From positions 1 to 13,233 of the forward strand of contig JAJZAL010000147.1 of the NCBI GenBank assembly GCA_021799405.1: 13,233 nucleotides of DNA. Direction: 5' to 3'. Below, one piece after another: positions 5,686 through 13,188 of the stretch. Source of the DNA: Acidobacteriota bacterium (GTDB lineage: Bacteria; Acidobacteriota; Terriglobia; Terriglobales; Acidobacteriaceae). How positions within the stretch are numbered: the stretch's first letter is position 1; each line of letters starts with the position of its first letter. A model generated the notes under the pieces. That model saw nothing but the letters and a program-made list of their open reading frames with translations. It searched no databases and was not told the DNA's origin. The position numbers and the translations under genes were made by a program.

Positions 5686-6606
5686 ATGGCCCAGTCCCGG
5701 ATTCTTATTGTTGGCGCCGCCGGACAGGTAGGCGTGGAACTTCAGCGCAGTTTTGCGGATTGCGGCCCGATCGTCGCCGTGGATCGTGAATCTATTGACC
5801 TTGCTGACGCGGAGCAGACGCGGCAACTGGTGCGCGGCGTCAGGCCAGAGATCATTCTTAATGCCGCTGCCTATACGGCCGTGGACAGGGCCGAATCCGA
5901 GCCGGAACTGGCCATGGCGATTAATGCCGATGCGCCCCGCGTGCTTGCCGAAGAGGCGCTCCGCGGCAATGCCCTGCTTGTGCATTACTCCACGGACTAC
6001 ATCTTTGATGGCTCCAAGCAGGAGCCGTGGACTGAGGACGATGCCCCCCATCCCCTGAACGTGTATGGAGCGACAAAGCTGGCAGGCGAGCAGGCCATTC
6101 AAAGTATCGGCGGCCGATACCTGATTTTCCGCACCAGTTGGGTCTATGGCCCTCATGGCAATAACTTTCTGCTGACCATGCTTCGCCTGGGGCGTGAACG
6201 CGAGCGGCTTTCGATCGTGGACGACCAGTTTGGCGCACCGACCACTTCCATCGAACTGGCGCAGGCGACGCGCAGTATTGTAAGTGGGGCGTTGGACGGT
6301 CAATTTGGAAACCAGCAGGATTGGGCCGGCCTTTACCACATGACCTGTTCCGGTTCAACGACGTGGAGGCGCTTTACTGAGGCAATCTTTTCCGGGGCGG
6401 GCTCGCTGCTCAGTGGCAAGATCCCTGAAGTTGTGCCGATTGAGACGAAGGACTATCCGACGCCTGCCACGCGCCCGCGCAACTCGGTCTTGTCGAACAC
6501 GAAGCTGCAGGAGCGTTTCGGTGTGAGGCTGGCAACGTGGGAGGCTGCGCTGGAGGCCGTGCTCCAGATTCTGCGCGCCGAACGCGAGGCCAGTGGAACG
6601 GCATAA
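5686..6606 (+). CDS. rfbD: dTDP-4-dehydrorhamnose reductase, 306 aa
   Basis: RmlD/RfbD, the last step of dTDP-L-rhamnose synthesis: NAD(P)H reduction of dTDP-4-dehydro-L-rhamnose, for O-antigen or other surface glycans. It is an extended short-chain dehydrogenase. The nucleotide-binding GAAGQVG is at 10-16, NAAAYTAVDRAE at 59-70, STDYIFDG with the catalytic Thr at 102-109, and the Y127-xxx-K131 pair in VYGATKLAGE. FRTSWVYGPHGNNF (148-161) and the C-terminal YPTPATRPRNSVL (257-269) are typical of the family. The ATG at 5686 matches the usual N-terminus and has GGAG eleven bases before it, rather far; the open frame back to 5587 overlaps the divergent promoter region and lacks homology. The rfbA, B and C partners are not in the window. 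Confidence 0.95.
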   Translation: MAQSRILIVGAAGQVGVELQRSFADCGPIVAVDRESIDLADAEQTRQLVRGVRPEIILNAAAYTAVDRAESEPELAMAINADAPRVLAEEALRGNALLVHYSTDYIFDGSKQEPWTEDDAPHPLNVYGATKLAGEQAIQSIGGRYLIFRTSWVYGPHGNNFLLTMLRLGRERERLSIVDDQFGAPTTSIELAQATRSIVSGALDGQFGNQQDWAGLYHMTCSGSTTWRRFTEAIFSGAGSLLSGKIPEVVPIETKDYPTPATRPRNSVLSNTKLQERFGVRLATWEAALEAVLQILRAEREASGTA

Positions 6607-6696
6607 GGCTCATACCAGTTCAGTCGATCAAATTTCACCGGAGCTCACTGCGAACGGCTGCTCCTCAGTAGATGAAACGCCGCTGCAGGGGCATGG

Positions 6697-6730
6697 TCAG
6701 CGGCATGGGCCCGGGAGGCCATACCGCTGA
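6697..6730 (-). terminator. Strong hairpin just after the PCYCGC gene, without a U-run
   Basis: Left arm TCAGCGGCATGG (6697-6708) pairs with CCATACCGCTGA (6719-6730). The only non-Watson-Crick position is C/A on the plus strand but U-G in minus-strand RNA, giving a 12-bp stem with extra inner G-C pairs. It starts 20 bases after the stop codon of the minus-strand gene, so it probably marks the 3' end of that mRNA. No T-run follows, so it may act as a stability element or a non-classical terminator. Confidence 0.55.
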
Positions 6731-6749
6731 AAGAGCATGACTTCCGCAG

Positions 6750-7202
6750 TTACTGCTTTTCGAGATCGATGCTCTCGTATTCGTGCCGCATGATTCCTGC
6801 CCGAATCTGCGCCGGCGTTTTGCCCAGCCGGGTCTGCTGATAGGCGTAGAAGCCCTCTTTGGCGCAGGTGGCGCATTCGGCGCCGTGCAATCCCTCAAAG
6901 CAGCTGCGCAGGCTGGTGTGACCCAGTTCGCGGTCGCAGCGGCAGTAGCACGGGAGCTGATAAACCACGTTCCCTACCTTGGCCACGTCCTGATAAACAT
7001 GCGCCTGCCAGGCATAGCGAAAGCCGTCCTTCTGCAATTTCGCAGGGGTCAAGATGGGCGGCAGGGAACTTACGTGCAGCGGAGCCGAAGGATGGTAGGC
7101 AGGCACATCGTCGGCCGGATTCGACCATTGCGCATAGCTGACTACGGTAAAGACGGAGATAGCGAGGGCCGCAGCCCAACGGTGCTTCAGCAGTTTCTTC
7201 AT
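6750..7202 (-). CDS. Secreted PCYCGC-motif protein, 150 aa
   Basis: Residues 1-24 look like a Sec signal peptide: MKKLLKHR, then the hydrophobic AALAISVFTVVSYA, with likely cleavage after SYA. The mature part has a Pro-rich linker (27-55), then PCYCRC at 84-89, followed by GHTSLRSCF (95-102) and ECATC (109-113). These match the known family of unknown function named for PCYCGC, which in Bacillus consists of lipoproteins. The six cysteines (85, 87, 89, 101, 110, 113), with His95, suggest metal or heme binding or disulfides; that is inference. Here the third motif residue is Arg instead of Gly, and there is no lipobox. The ATG at 7202 has AAGGA at good spacing and begins the signal peptide; the open frame to 7340 would bury it. 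It is divergent from the aldolase gene. Confidence 0.85.
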   Translation of the reverse strand: MKKLLKHRWAAALAISVFTVVSYAQWSNPADDVPAYHPSAPLHVSSLPPILTPAKLQKDGFRYAWQAHVYQDVAKVGNVVYQLPCYCRCDRELGHTSLRSCFEGLHGAECATCAKEGFYAYQQTRLGKTPAQIRAGIMRHEYESIDLEKQ

Positions 7203-7387
7203 AGCATCCTTCTCGACGGGGAGGTCGACTTCACGCAGAACCAGGACCGTTGCGTCCTTCACTCTTGAACTGAGTCTTGAGTCTCTCTCCAAGCCCGCGG
7301 TTTCGGCTCTGGTCGATATTCTATCCGGAAGCGGGTGCAATCTTCATCCGGGATTGAACGATCAGCGCGAGTTGGCATGAGCGCGCA

Positions 7388-7407
7388 GTCGTTTCTGTAG
7401 AGACGAC
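7388..7407 (+). repeat. 8-bp hairpin upstream of the aldolase gene
   Basis: GTCGTTTC and GAGACGAC pair around the 4-base loop TGTA. The one irregular pair is U-G in plus-sense RNA but A-C in minus-sense RNA, so it folds better in the aldolase transcript direction. The function is unknown. Confidence 0.4.
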
Positions 7408-7473
7408 ATCGGGGCCAATGTCTGCGCGGCGCCACATTTTCCCCTTGCGCCTTTCTGCTACCATAAGGATGAT

Positions 7474-7527
7474 TGCGGCTCCGCCGCAGGGCTGATTTTC
7501 GCCCACCGCAGGTCCGGGTGCACGGAC
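7474..7527 (+). promoter_or_regulatory. Three consecutive hairpins in the aldolase leader
   Basis: TGCGGC-TCC-GCCGCA (7474-7488), GGGC...GCCC (partly overlapping, about 7489-7504) and GTCCG...CGGAC (7512-7527) stand in a row before the ribosome site AAAGGAGAG (7542-7550). CCGCAGG occurs twice (7484-7490 and 7506-7512). Such a leader could control translation or mRNA stability, but it matches no riboswitch I recognise. Confidence 0.35.
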
Positions 7528-7554
7528 GGCGGGAGCCAGACAAAGGAGAGTTTT

Positions 7555-8607
7555 ATGCCTCTAGTTTCTATGCGGCAGCTCCTCGACGAGGCCGCCAAGG
7601 GCGGCTACGGCGTCGGAGCTTTCAACGTCAACGATATGGAACAGATCCAGGCCATTATGGAAGCGGCCCGGGAAACCCAGTCGCCTGTGATCATTCAGGC
7701 CAGCCGCGGCGCCCGCACCTTTGCGCAGGACCGCTACCTTTACCACCTGATGCTGGCTGCCAGCGAGCTTTATCCCGAGATTCCCATCGCTATGCACCAG
7801 GATCACGGCAACAGCTTTGAAACCTGCAAGAGCGCCATCGAGCTGGGCTTTACCAGTGTCATGATGGACGGCTCGCTCAAGGAAGACGGCAAGACACCGT
7901 CGAGCTTTGAAGAGAACGTCGAGGTGACCAAGCGCGTTGTTGAATTCGCGCATGCACGCGGTGTTACCGTTGAGGGTGAGATCGGCGTGCTGGGCGGCAT
8001 TGAGGACGGCCACGGCGCCGGCGGCACCGGCCTGGAGCATGTTACCGATCCCGACCAGGCGGTCGAATTCGCCGAGCGCACCGGCGTGGACGCGCTGGCC
8101 ATCGCCATCGGCACCAGCCACGGGGCTTACAAGTTCACCAAAAAGCCCGACGGCTCCGTGCTGAAGATGGACATCCTCATCGATATCCACAAACGCCTGC
8201 CGCACACGCATCTTGTGATGCACGGCAGCTCGTCGGTGCCCAAGGATCTGCAGGCCATCGTGAACCAGTATGGCGGCAAGCTCAAGGAGACCTGGGGCGT
8301 GCCGATCGAGGAGATTCAGCTTGGCATCCGCAATGGCGTGCGCAAGGTCAACGTCGATACCGACAACCGTCTGGCCATCACCGGCGCCATTCGCAAGGTG
8401 CTGTGGGAAACACCAGAGAAGTTTGACCCGCGCGATTACCTGAAGCCTGCCCGCGACGCCATGAAGAAGGTGGTGGCGCAGCGTATGAAGGAGTTCGGCC
8501 AGGCCGGGCACGCAGGCGACTACAAGCCGATTTCCATCGAGGAGATGGCCAAAGGCTATGCCGACGGCAGCCTCGATCCCCGGCCGTCGATGGCGGGAGC
8601 CCGGTAA
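7555..8607 (+). CDS. fba: Class II fructose-bisphosphate aldolase, 350 aa
   Basis: Zinc-dependent aldolase of glycolysis and gluconeogenesis, cleaving fructose 1,6-bisphosphate to glyceraldehyde 3-phosphate and dihydroxyacetone phosphate in the cytosol. It belongs to the class II type sometimes called the Calvin-cycle subtype, about 345 residues. Visible marks: [10 protein letters not shown] (21-30), catalytic Asp83 and zinc His84 in [11 protein letters not shown], the metal-site Glu in VEGEIG (139-144), zinc His189 in GTSHGAYKF, His223 in VMHGSSSVP, and the phosphate-binding VNVDTDNR (265-272). The ATG at 7555 has AAAGGAGAG at ideal spacing. The gene stands alone: a structured leader in front, a strong terminator 27 bases after. 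No Calvin-cycle genes are near, so a glycolytic role is most likely. Confidence 0.97.
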   Translation: MPLVSMRQLLDEAAKGGYGVGAFNVNDMEQIQAIMEAARETQSPVIIQASRGARTFAQDRYLYHLMLAASELYPEIPIAMHQDHGNSFETCKSAIELGFTSVMMDGSLKEDGKTPSSFEENVEVTKRVVEFAHARGVTVEGEIGVLGGIEDGHGAGGTGLEHVTDPDQAVEFAERTGVDALAIAIGTSHGAYKFTKKPDGSVLKMDILIDIHKRLPHTHLVMHGSSSVPKDLQAIVNQYGGKLKETWGVPIEEIQLGIRNGVRKVNVDTDNRLAITGAIRKVLWETPEKFDPRDYLKPARDAMKKVVAQRMKEFGQAGHAGDYKPISIEEMAKGYADGSLDPRPSMAGAR

Positions 8608-8633
8608 GCGCAGCAGTTTCCAAGTCATTAAGG

Positions 8634-8667
8634 AAGGGCCACTCCGTTCCGGCGGAGTGGCCCTTTT
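8634..8667 (+). terminator. Rho-independent terminator of fba
   Basis: AAGGGCCACTCCG (8634-8646) and CGGAGTGGCCCTT (8653-8665) form a perfect 13-bp stem with loop TTCCGG, ending in TTTT (8664-8667). This ends the aldolase transcript and isolates it from the downstream glycosyltransferase. Confidence 0.93.
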
Positions 8668-8826
8668 GATTGCGTGCATAAAATAAATCGGGTTTTTCCG
8701 GCACTCCATTCCCGCAAATACCAGCGAGGCATTACGCCGAGTTTGTCGGGTAAAGAGCAGATATAACACGAAAGTCCGTTGTCTTCGGCTGAGAACTAAA
8801 GTAACATGACGTTTTACTTCCCCTGG

Positions 8827-8857
8827 CTGGGCGGGAGGTTGCGATCGCGGCGCCCAG
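8827..8857 (+). repeat. Inverted repeat CTGGGCG/CGCCCAG just before the GT87 gene
   Basis: Perfect 7-bp arms enclose 17 bases that include GCGATCGC. It sits 27 bases before the ATG at 8885 and is followed by GATCTTTTCGG. It could be an operator, or a leader hairpin close to the ribosome site. Confidence 0.35.
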
Positions 8858-8884
8858 GATCTTTTCGGTTGCGGGGATCGAGTC

Positions 8885-10204
8885 ATGCCAAAGCTCGCCA
8901 TTCGTATGACATTTGCATGCGTCCTGCTGGTCATGCTGGTGGGCATCCACACGGAGGTGTGGACCTGGAAGTCATTGATCGATGATTCCGACTTTACGTG
9001 TTACTATACGGCAGCCTGCCTTGTTCGCGGTCATCTGAATTCATACATTTACGAAGAGGCTCGGCAAGGCGTCGACCCGACGCAGCATAAGGCAAATCCC
9101 AAAACGGTTTTTGCCCGGACCGCAAGTGCGCACGGAATCACGCTGGTTTCTTTGTATGACTATCCTCCAACGCTGGCAGATCTCGTGGTGCCTTTGACGT
9201 TCATCTCCCCCTTCAAGGCCATGTTCGCGTGGTTTCTGATCAACGTGGCGGCGTTGCTCGCGGCCATCGTCATGCTCATGCGCATGATCGGCATGGAGTT
9301 TCCCGGCTTTGCACGATTCGGTCTGTTTTTCCTCGTTATTGCGATCTTTCGGCCGGTATTGGATTGTTTCTATTACGGCCAGATGCCCATCCTACTTCTC
9401 TTTCTTCTTATTGCAGGATTGAGATTGTATGAGCAGGATAAGAAGACTCGTGCGGCACTGCTCTTTGCGTTGGCCTTCGCGATCAAGCTTACACCACTGA
9501 TTATCGTGATTCCGCTGATAGCGTGGCGGGACTGGAAGACTTTGCGGGCCTTCGCGATCTGGTGTGGTGTCATCCTGGGCGCGATTCTGTTGATCAATGG
9601 CCCTTCGGCGTTAAGCCAATATTTCCTGCACGAGATGCCGGCGATATCCAGTGGAGAGGTGAGTTGGTTCAATCGAAGCTTTGCGACCACAGTTCAGATT
9701 TTCTGGTCGGGGCCGGGTGTGAGCGTTCCGCTGGCGGGGGTGGCCTGGGCCGGAAGGCTCTTATCGTTCGCCGCGTTGCTGTATGCGGGATGGCTGAGCC
9801 GCTTAAAGGATGGGGAGATGCTGCTTGATAGCCAGAGGCTGAGGATGGTCGCCGCCTTTCTGATCCTCTCCTGCTGCCTTTCTCCTGTTGCATGGATTCA
9901 TGCCTATGTTCTCAGCATTCCGTTGTGGATGATCATTGGCCAGCGTATGTGGAGAGGCCGGGCGACTGCTTTTGAAACTGTGCTCGGTATATGGGTCTTT
10001 CTTTCACTCACCTCCGACAAACTATTCGGATTAGGCGACATATTCCGCATGCCGTTCTTCTTTTATCTGGCGGTGATGACGCCTGTCATTGCAGTTTTCC
10101 TGGGAATCATGGAATTGAGCTTGCTCGGGCGCGAGCGCGACCTCATGCAAGGCGCGCATAGGGTGGAAGCAGCCGCTTCTGCGCGATTCGCACCGGTGCA
10201 ATAA
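8885..10204 (+). CDS. GT87-family polyprenol-phosphate-sugar glycosyltransferase, multi-pass membrane protein, 439 aa
   Basis: GT-C-fold membrane enzyme of the GT87/DUF2029 family (the mycobacterial member PimE is a mannosyltransferase), which uses polyprenyl-phosphate sugars on the outer face of the inner membrane. After the first helix (about 8-22), the loop has DSDFTCYYTAACLVRG with Asp36, the usual catalytic-site position. Family marks further on are YDYPPTLADL (91-100), YYGQMPILLLFLL (163-175), AIKLTPLI (199-206) and LSPVAWIHAYV (332-342). About ten hydrophobic segments are visible, and a polar tail of about 25 residues ends the protein. The start at 8885 has only a weak GGGGA nearby; an ATG at residue 8 is a possible alternative. 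No other glycan genes adjoin, so acceptor and sugar are unknown. Confidence 0.85.
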   Translation: MPKLAIRMTFACVLLVMLVGIHTEVWTWKSLIDDSDFTCYYTAACLVRGHLNSYIYEEARQGVDPTQHKANPKTVFARTASAHGITLVSLYDYPPTLADLVVPLTFISPFKAMFAWFLINVAALLAAIVMLMRMIGMEFPGFARFGLFFLVIAIFRPVLDCFYYGQMPILLLFLLIAGLRLYEQDKKTRAALLFALAFAIKLTPLIIVIPLIAWRDWKTLRAFAIWCGVILGAILLINGPSALSQYFLHEMPAISSGEVSWFNRSFATTVQIFWSGPGVSVPLAGVAWAGRLLSFAALLYAGWLSRLKDGEMLLDSQRLRMVAAFLILSCCLSPVAWIHAYVLSIPLWMIIGQRMWRGRATAFETVLGIWVFLSLTSDKLFGLGDIFRMPFFFYLAVMTPVIAVFLGIMELSLLGRERDLMQGAHRVEAAASARFAPVQ

Positions 10205-10217
10205 GCGAAAGCTCCAG

Positions 10218-10288
10218 GCGCCGAACGCGCGGAATAGCCCCGGAACCCATTCTGCAATTGCCCTGGGGCGGCGGAGCAACTTCGGCGC
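10218..10288 (+). repeat. Nested inverted repeat after the GT87 gene
   Basis: GCGCCGAA (10218-10225) and TTCGGCGC (10281-10288) are perfect 8-bp arms. Inside them GCCCC (10237-10241) can pair with GGGGC (10265-10269), extended by GG/CC past one bulge. It starts 14 bases after the GT87 stop codon and is followed by GACAATTCTTTG. It is probably a 3' structure of that mRNA; the T-run is too weak to call a standard terminator. Confidence 0.45.
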
Positions 10289-10365
10289 GACAATTCTTTG
10301 AGCGAATGCGCCCACTCAACAACCTCTAACCTCTGCTCACAATGAGCCGTTGACGAAGAAACGCG

Positions 10366-13188
10366 CTAAATCTTCTCCAGGTTGGCGAACTTTTCCATCA
10401 GCTTTTTCATGCCGTGCCGGGTGAAGAGAACGGTGATCTTGGCGTCCTCGCCTTCGCCTTCGCGCATCAACACCGTGCCGTCGCCGTATTTAGAGTGGCG
10501 CACGCGCGCGCCCTTCTGCAGGCCGGAAGCGCCGCTGGGCTCGGGCAGGTCCATGGATGAGCGGGCCGCCGGGCGGGCGAATGCACCGGGCTTGCCGCCG
10601 CCTGCTCTGCCGACAAAGAAGCGCGCGATGTTGTCGATGGAGTTTGCATCCGCGTCTTTAGCGTTGGTATTGAAGCCCTGGCGCGTCGGCGCCCGCGGTG
10701 GGTTAAGGCGCGGCGTTTCCTGGCTTTCATCTTCGTAGTTGAAGTGCCGGCCTTCGAACTCGTTGGAGCGGCCTCCGTATCTGGACGCGTAGGCTGGCGT
10801 AGACCACGCCGGGCCGCGGCCGCCGAGGTTCTCGATCAACTGACCGGGAACCTCTTCGAGGAAGCGCGACGGAATGCTCATCTCCGGCGCGTCGTTGCCG
10901 TAACGGCGCCTGTAGTGCGCGCGTGTGAGGATAAGCGTGTTCATGGCGCGCGTCATGCCGACGTAGCAGAGACGGCGCTCCTCTTCGAGTTCTTCGGGAT
11001 TGTTGAGCGTGCGCGAGTGGGGAAAGAGCCCCTCTTCAAGACCGGCCAGAAAGACCAGCGGGAATTCGAGTCCCTTGGCCGCGTGCAGCGTCATGAGCGT
11101 GACCCGCGCATTGGGGTCGAACTGGTCGGTATCGGAGGCCAGCGCGGCATGATCCAGAAAGTCGGCCAGCGTTTCGCCGCGCACCTCGGCATCATGGGCG
11201 GCGTTGGCCAGTTCCTTCAGGTTTTCAATACGGCTGAAGGCCTCCGGCGAGCCTTCGGCTTCGAGCGCTTTGATGTAGCCGGTGCGGTCGATGAGGAAAC
11301 GGATCAACTCGGGCAGGGTGGCGGCGTCGCCGGGAGAGCGGAAGCCTTCGACGGACTCTTGTTGTTCTCCCTCGTTGAGATCTGTGGCAGGTTCGGATTT
11401 CTTCCCAGGTCTCAAAGGCGAGACCTGGGGCACCCGGGATCTTGGCTGGGGCACCCCGGTTTTTGATTCCTGGCCGGACTTTGCCTGCTTCGGCATTTTC
11501 AGAAATGGCCGCACCGGCGCTGCGGCAAAAGGTGAAAAATGGCTGGCATCGAGCAGTGGAATCTGATCCTGGTTGGCGCCAAAGGCGAAATCAGCCGCCG
11601 CCTCCAGGGTGTCGGCGATCTGCTGCTTTTCCGCCGCGGTGGGCTCCGCGGCGCCGAAGGTGAAGTCGGTGTCGCCTTCGTCTGCGGCTGATGCGGCCAC
11701 ATCCGCCGCGAGCTTGCCGGCGAAGTCGGGATCCATCATGGCCTGCGCGTCGAGAATGAGCTGCCGGAAGGATTCGAGAGCCATCAGCGCGCGCGTAGGG
11801 ATGAGTCGGTTGGCGATGGCCGCGGTGATGGCGTCCCAGGTGGAACTGCCGGTCTCAAGCGCGAGCCTCTCCAGGGTCTCGAGCGTGGTTTTGCCAATGC
11901 CGCGGGCCGGGGTATTGATGACGCGCTGCAGCGCCATGGAGTCGTGTGGGTTGCGGACGAGGCGCAAATAGGCGAGCAGATCCTTGATTTCGGCGCGTTC
12001 GTAAAAGCTGAAGCCGCCCACCATGGTATAGGCGATGTTGTAGCGACGCAGCGCCTCTTCGACGAGCCGCGACTGCGAGTTGGTGCGATATAGCACGGCG
12101 CAATGTGCCGCTTCACGGTCCTGCGTTTCAGTTGAACTCTCGTGTTCGCGAAGGAACTTCTGGATGCGGTCCGCGATAAAGAGCGCTTCATTTTCGCCGT
12201 CGGGCGCTTCGTAGTAGCCGATGAGCGAGCCGCCCTGGCGGTCGGTCCACAGCTTCTTTCCTTTGCGGCGCAGGTTGTTGGCGACGACCGCGCCAGCCGC
12301 CTCCAGAATGACCTGTGTGGAGCGGTAGTTTTGCTCCAGCCGGATGATCTGCGCGTTGGGAAAGTCCTGCTCGAATTCGAGGATGTTGCGAATATCCGCG
12401 CCGCGCCAGGAGTAGATGCTCTGGTCTTCGTCGCCCACGGCGCAGACGTTCTTGCGCTCGCCGGCCAGCAGCTTCATCATCTCGTACTGCGGCCGGTTGG
12501 TGTCCTGGTACTCATCGACGAGGAGGTAGTGGTAACGGCGCTGGTAGTGCTCGCGCGCCTGGCTTGAGACTTTGAGCAGGCGCACCGCTTCCAGCAGCAG
12601 GTCGTCGAAGTCGAGCGCATTGTTCTTGCGCAGTTCAGCCTGGTAGCTCTGGTAGATGTGGGCGATGCGTTCGCTGTTGGGATCCTTGGAGCTGAGGTAG
12701 TACTCCTGCGGATCGACCATGTGATTCTTCGCCCACGAAATGCGGCTGAGCACCGTGCGCGGCGTGAGCTGTTTGGTGTCGAGTCCCATACGGCGCATCA
12801 CCTGCTTGACGATGCCCTGCTGGTCGTTCTCGTCGTAGATGGCAAAGGAGCGGGTGAGGCCCTGATCGCCGACTTTGAGCGCTTCGATGTCGCGGCGGAG
12901 GATGCGCACGCAGAGCGAGTGAAATGTTGAGATCAGCGGTTTCGTCAGCGAGGAATGATCCAGCAACCGGTCCACGCGCTCGGCCATCTCGCTGGCCGCC
13001 TTGTTGGTGAAGGTGACAGCCAGAATCGAATCGGGCGCGACGCCTTTTTCCTGGATGAGCCAGGCGATACGGCTGGTGATGACGCGGGTTTTGCCCGATC
13101 CGGCCCCGGCCAGGATCAGCAGGGGGCCTTCAGTGGCTTCGACGGCGGCTCGTTGTTGGGGATTCAGTTTGTCGATCAGCAGCTGCAA
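10366..13188 (-). CDS. pcrA: UvrD/PcrA-type ATP-dependent DNA helicase with a ~130-residue insertion, 940 aa
   Basis: Superfamily 1A 3'-5' helicase for DNA repair and replication-fork upkeep. Motifs: Walker A AGAGSGKT (27-34), TFTNKAA (59-65), DEYQDT (225-230), GDEDQSIYSWRGA (252-264), EQNYRST (285-291), TLMTLHAAKGLEF (697-709), EERRLCYVGMTRA (736-748). The C-terminal GARVRHSKYGDGTV (893-906) to the end is the Tudor-like domain typical of PcrA. PcrA/UvrD proteins have about 720-750 residues; here residues about 487-622 are extra, low-complexity sequence between FRQLILDAQ and LPELIRFLIDRTGY, probably in subdomain 2B. The start is TTG at 13188: an in-frame TGA lies two codons upstream, and MQLLIDKLNPQQRAAV fits the family. 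The ribosome site is poor. It could equally be named uvrD; the C-terminal domain favours pcrA. Confidence 0.95.
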   Translation of the reverse strand: MQLLIDKLNPQQRAAVEATEGPLLILAGAGSGKTRVITSRIAWLIQEKGVAPDSILAVTFTNKAASEMAERVDRLLDHSSLTKPLISTFHSLCVRILRRDIEALKVGDQGLTRSFAIYDENDQQGIVKQVMRRMGLDTKQLTPRTVLSRISWAKNHMVDPQEYYLSSKDPNSERIAHIYQSYQAELRKNNALDFDDLLLEAVRLLKVSSQAREHYQRRYHYLLVDEYQDTNRPQYEMMKLLAGERKNVCAVGDEDQSIYSWRGADIRNILEFEQDFPNAQIIRLEQNYRSTQVILEAAGAVVANNLRRKGKKLWTDRQGGSLIGYYEAPDGENEALFIADRIQKFLREHESSTETQDREAAHCAVLYRTNSQSRLVEEALRRYNIAYTMVGGFSFYERAEIKDLLAYLRLVRNPHDSMALQRVINTPARGIGKTTLETLERLALETGSSTWDAITAAIANRLIPTRALMALESFRQLILDAQAMMDPDFAGKLAADVAASAADEGDTDFTFGAAEPTAAEKQQIADTLEAAADFAFGANQDQIPLLDASHFSPFAAAPVRPFLKMPKQAKSGQESKTGVPQPRSRVPQVSPLRPGKKSEPATDLNEGEQQESVEGFRSPGDAATLPELIRFLIDRTGYIKALEAEGSPEAFSRIENLKELANAAHDAEVRGETLADFLDHAALASDTDQFDPNARVTLMTLHAAKGLEFPLVFLAGLEEGLFPHSRTLNNPEELEEERRLCYVGMTRAMNTLILTRAHYRRRYGNDAPEMSIPSRFLEEVPGQLIENLGGRGPAWSTPAYASRYGGRSNEFEGRHFNYEDESQETPRLNPPRAPTRQGFNTNAKDADANSIDNIARFFVGRAGGGKPGAFARPAARSSMDLPEPSGASGLQKGARVRHSKYGDGTVLMREGEGEDAKITVLFTRHGMKKLMEKFANLEKI
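11404..11459 (+). repeat. REP-like palindromic element, copy 2, inside the helicase gene
   Basis: CCCAGGTCTC (11404-11413) and GAGACCTGGG (11420-11429) are a perfect 10-bp palindrome with a 6-base loop. GGGGCACCC follows, and TGGGGCACCC recurs 21 bases on (11426-11435 and 11447-11456). The element is translated in frame on the minus strand as part of helicase residues about 577-596, which gives the doubled VPQ in VPQPRSRVPQVSPLRPG. It matches the intergenic element at 4260-4303 in both sequence blocks. Confidence 0.75.

Larger units (their letters stand above)
7203..7554. other. 352-base divergent regulatory spacer (PCYCGC gene / aldolase)
   Basis: No protein-like frame is visible. It should hold promoters for both neighbouring genes, but I find no convincing -35/-10 pair. 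What it does hold is a series of short hairpins leading up to the aldolase start: GTCGTTTC/GAGACGAC at 7388-7407, then a cluster at 7474-7527. Confidence 0.55.

Noticed and set aside
7203..7340. Upstream start adding 46 residues to the PCYCGC protein
   Set aside because: It would bury a clear signal peptide that begins at the ATG at 7202, which has its own AAGGA site.
8762..8767. TATAAC as a -10 box for the GT87 gene
   Set aside because: No acceptable -35 box at 15-19 bases; left as unproven.
8841..8848. GCGATCGC, the octamer abundant in many cyanobacteria
   Set aside because: A single copy with no other cyanobacterial sign; expected by chance in GC-rich DNA.
7561..8952. Open frame of 463 codons on the minus strand opposite the aldolase
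   Set aside because: Same antisense effect. It runs through the fba terminator and both flanks and shows no protein family features.
10335..10347. GCTCA-CAA-TGAGC hairpin just after the helicase stop codon
   Set aside because: Only 5 bp, with no T-run on the minus strand; too weak to call a terminator.
10744..11466. Open frame of 240 codons on the plus strand inside the helicase gene
   Set aside because: A shadow of the helicase, whose motifs on the other strand are unmistakable.
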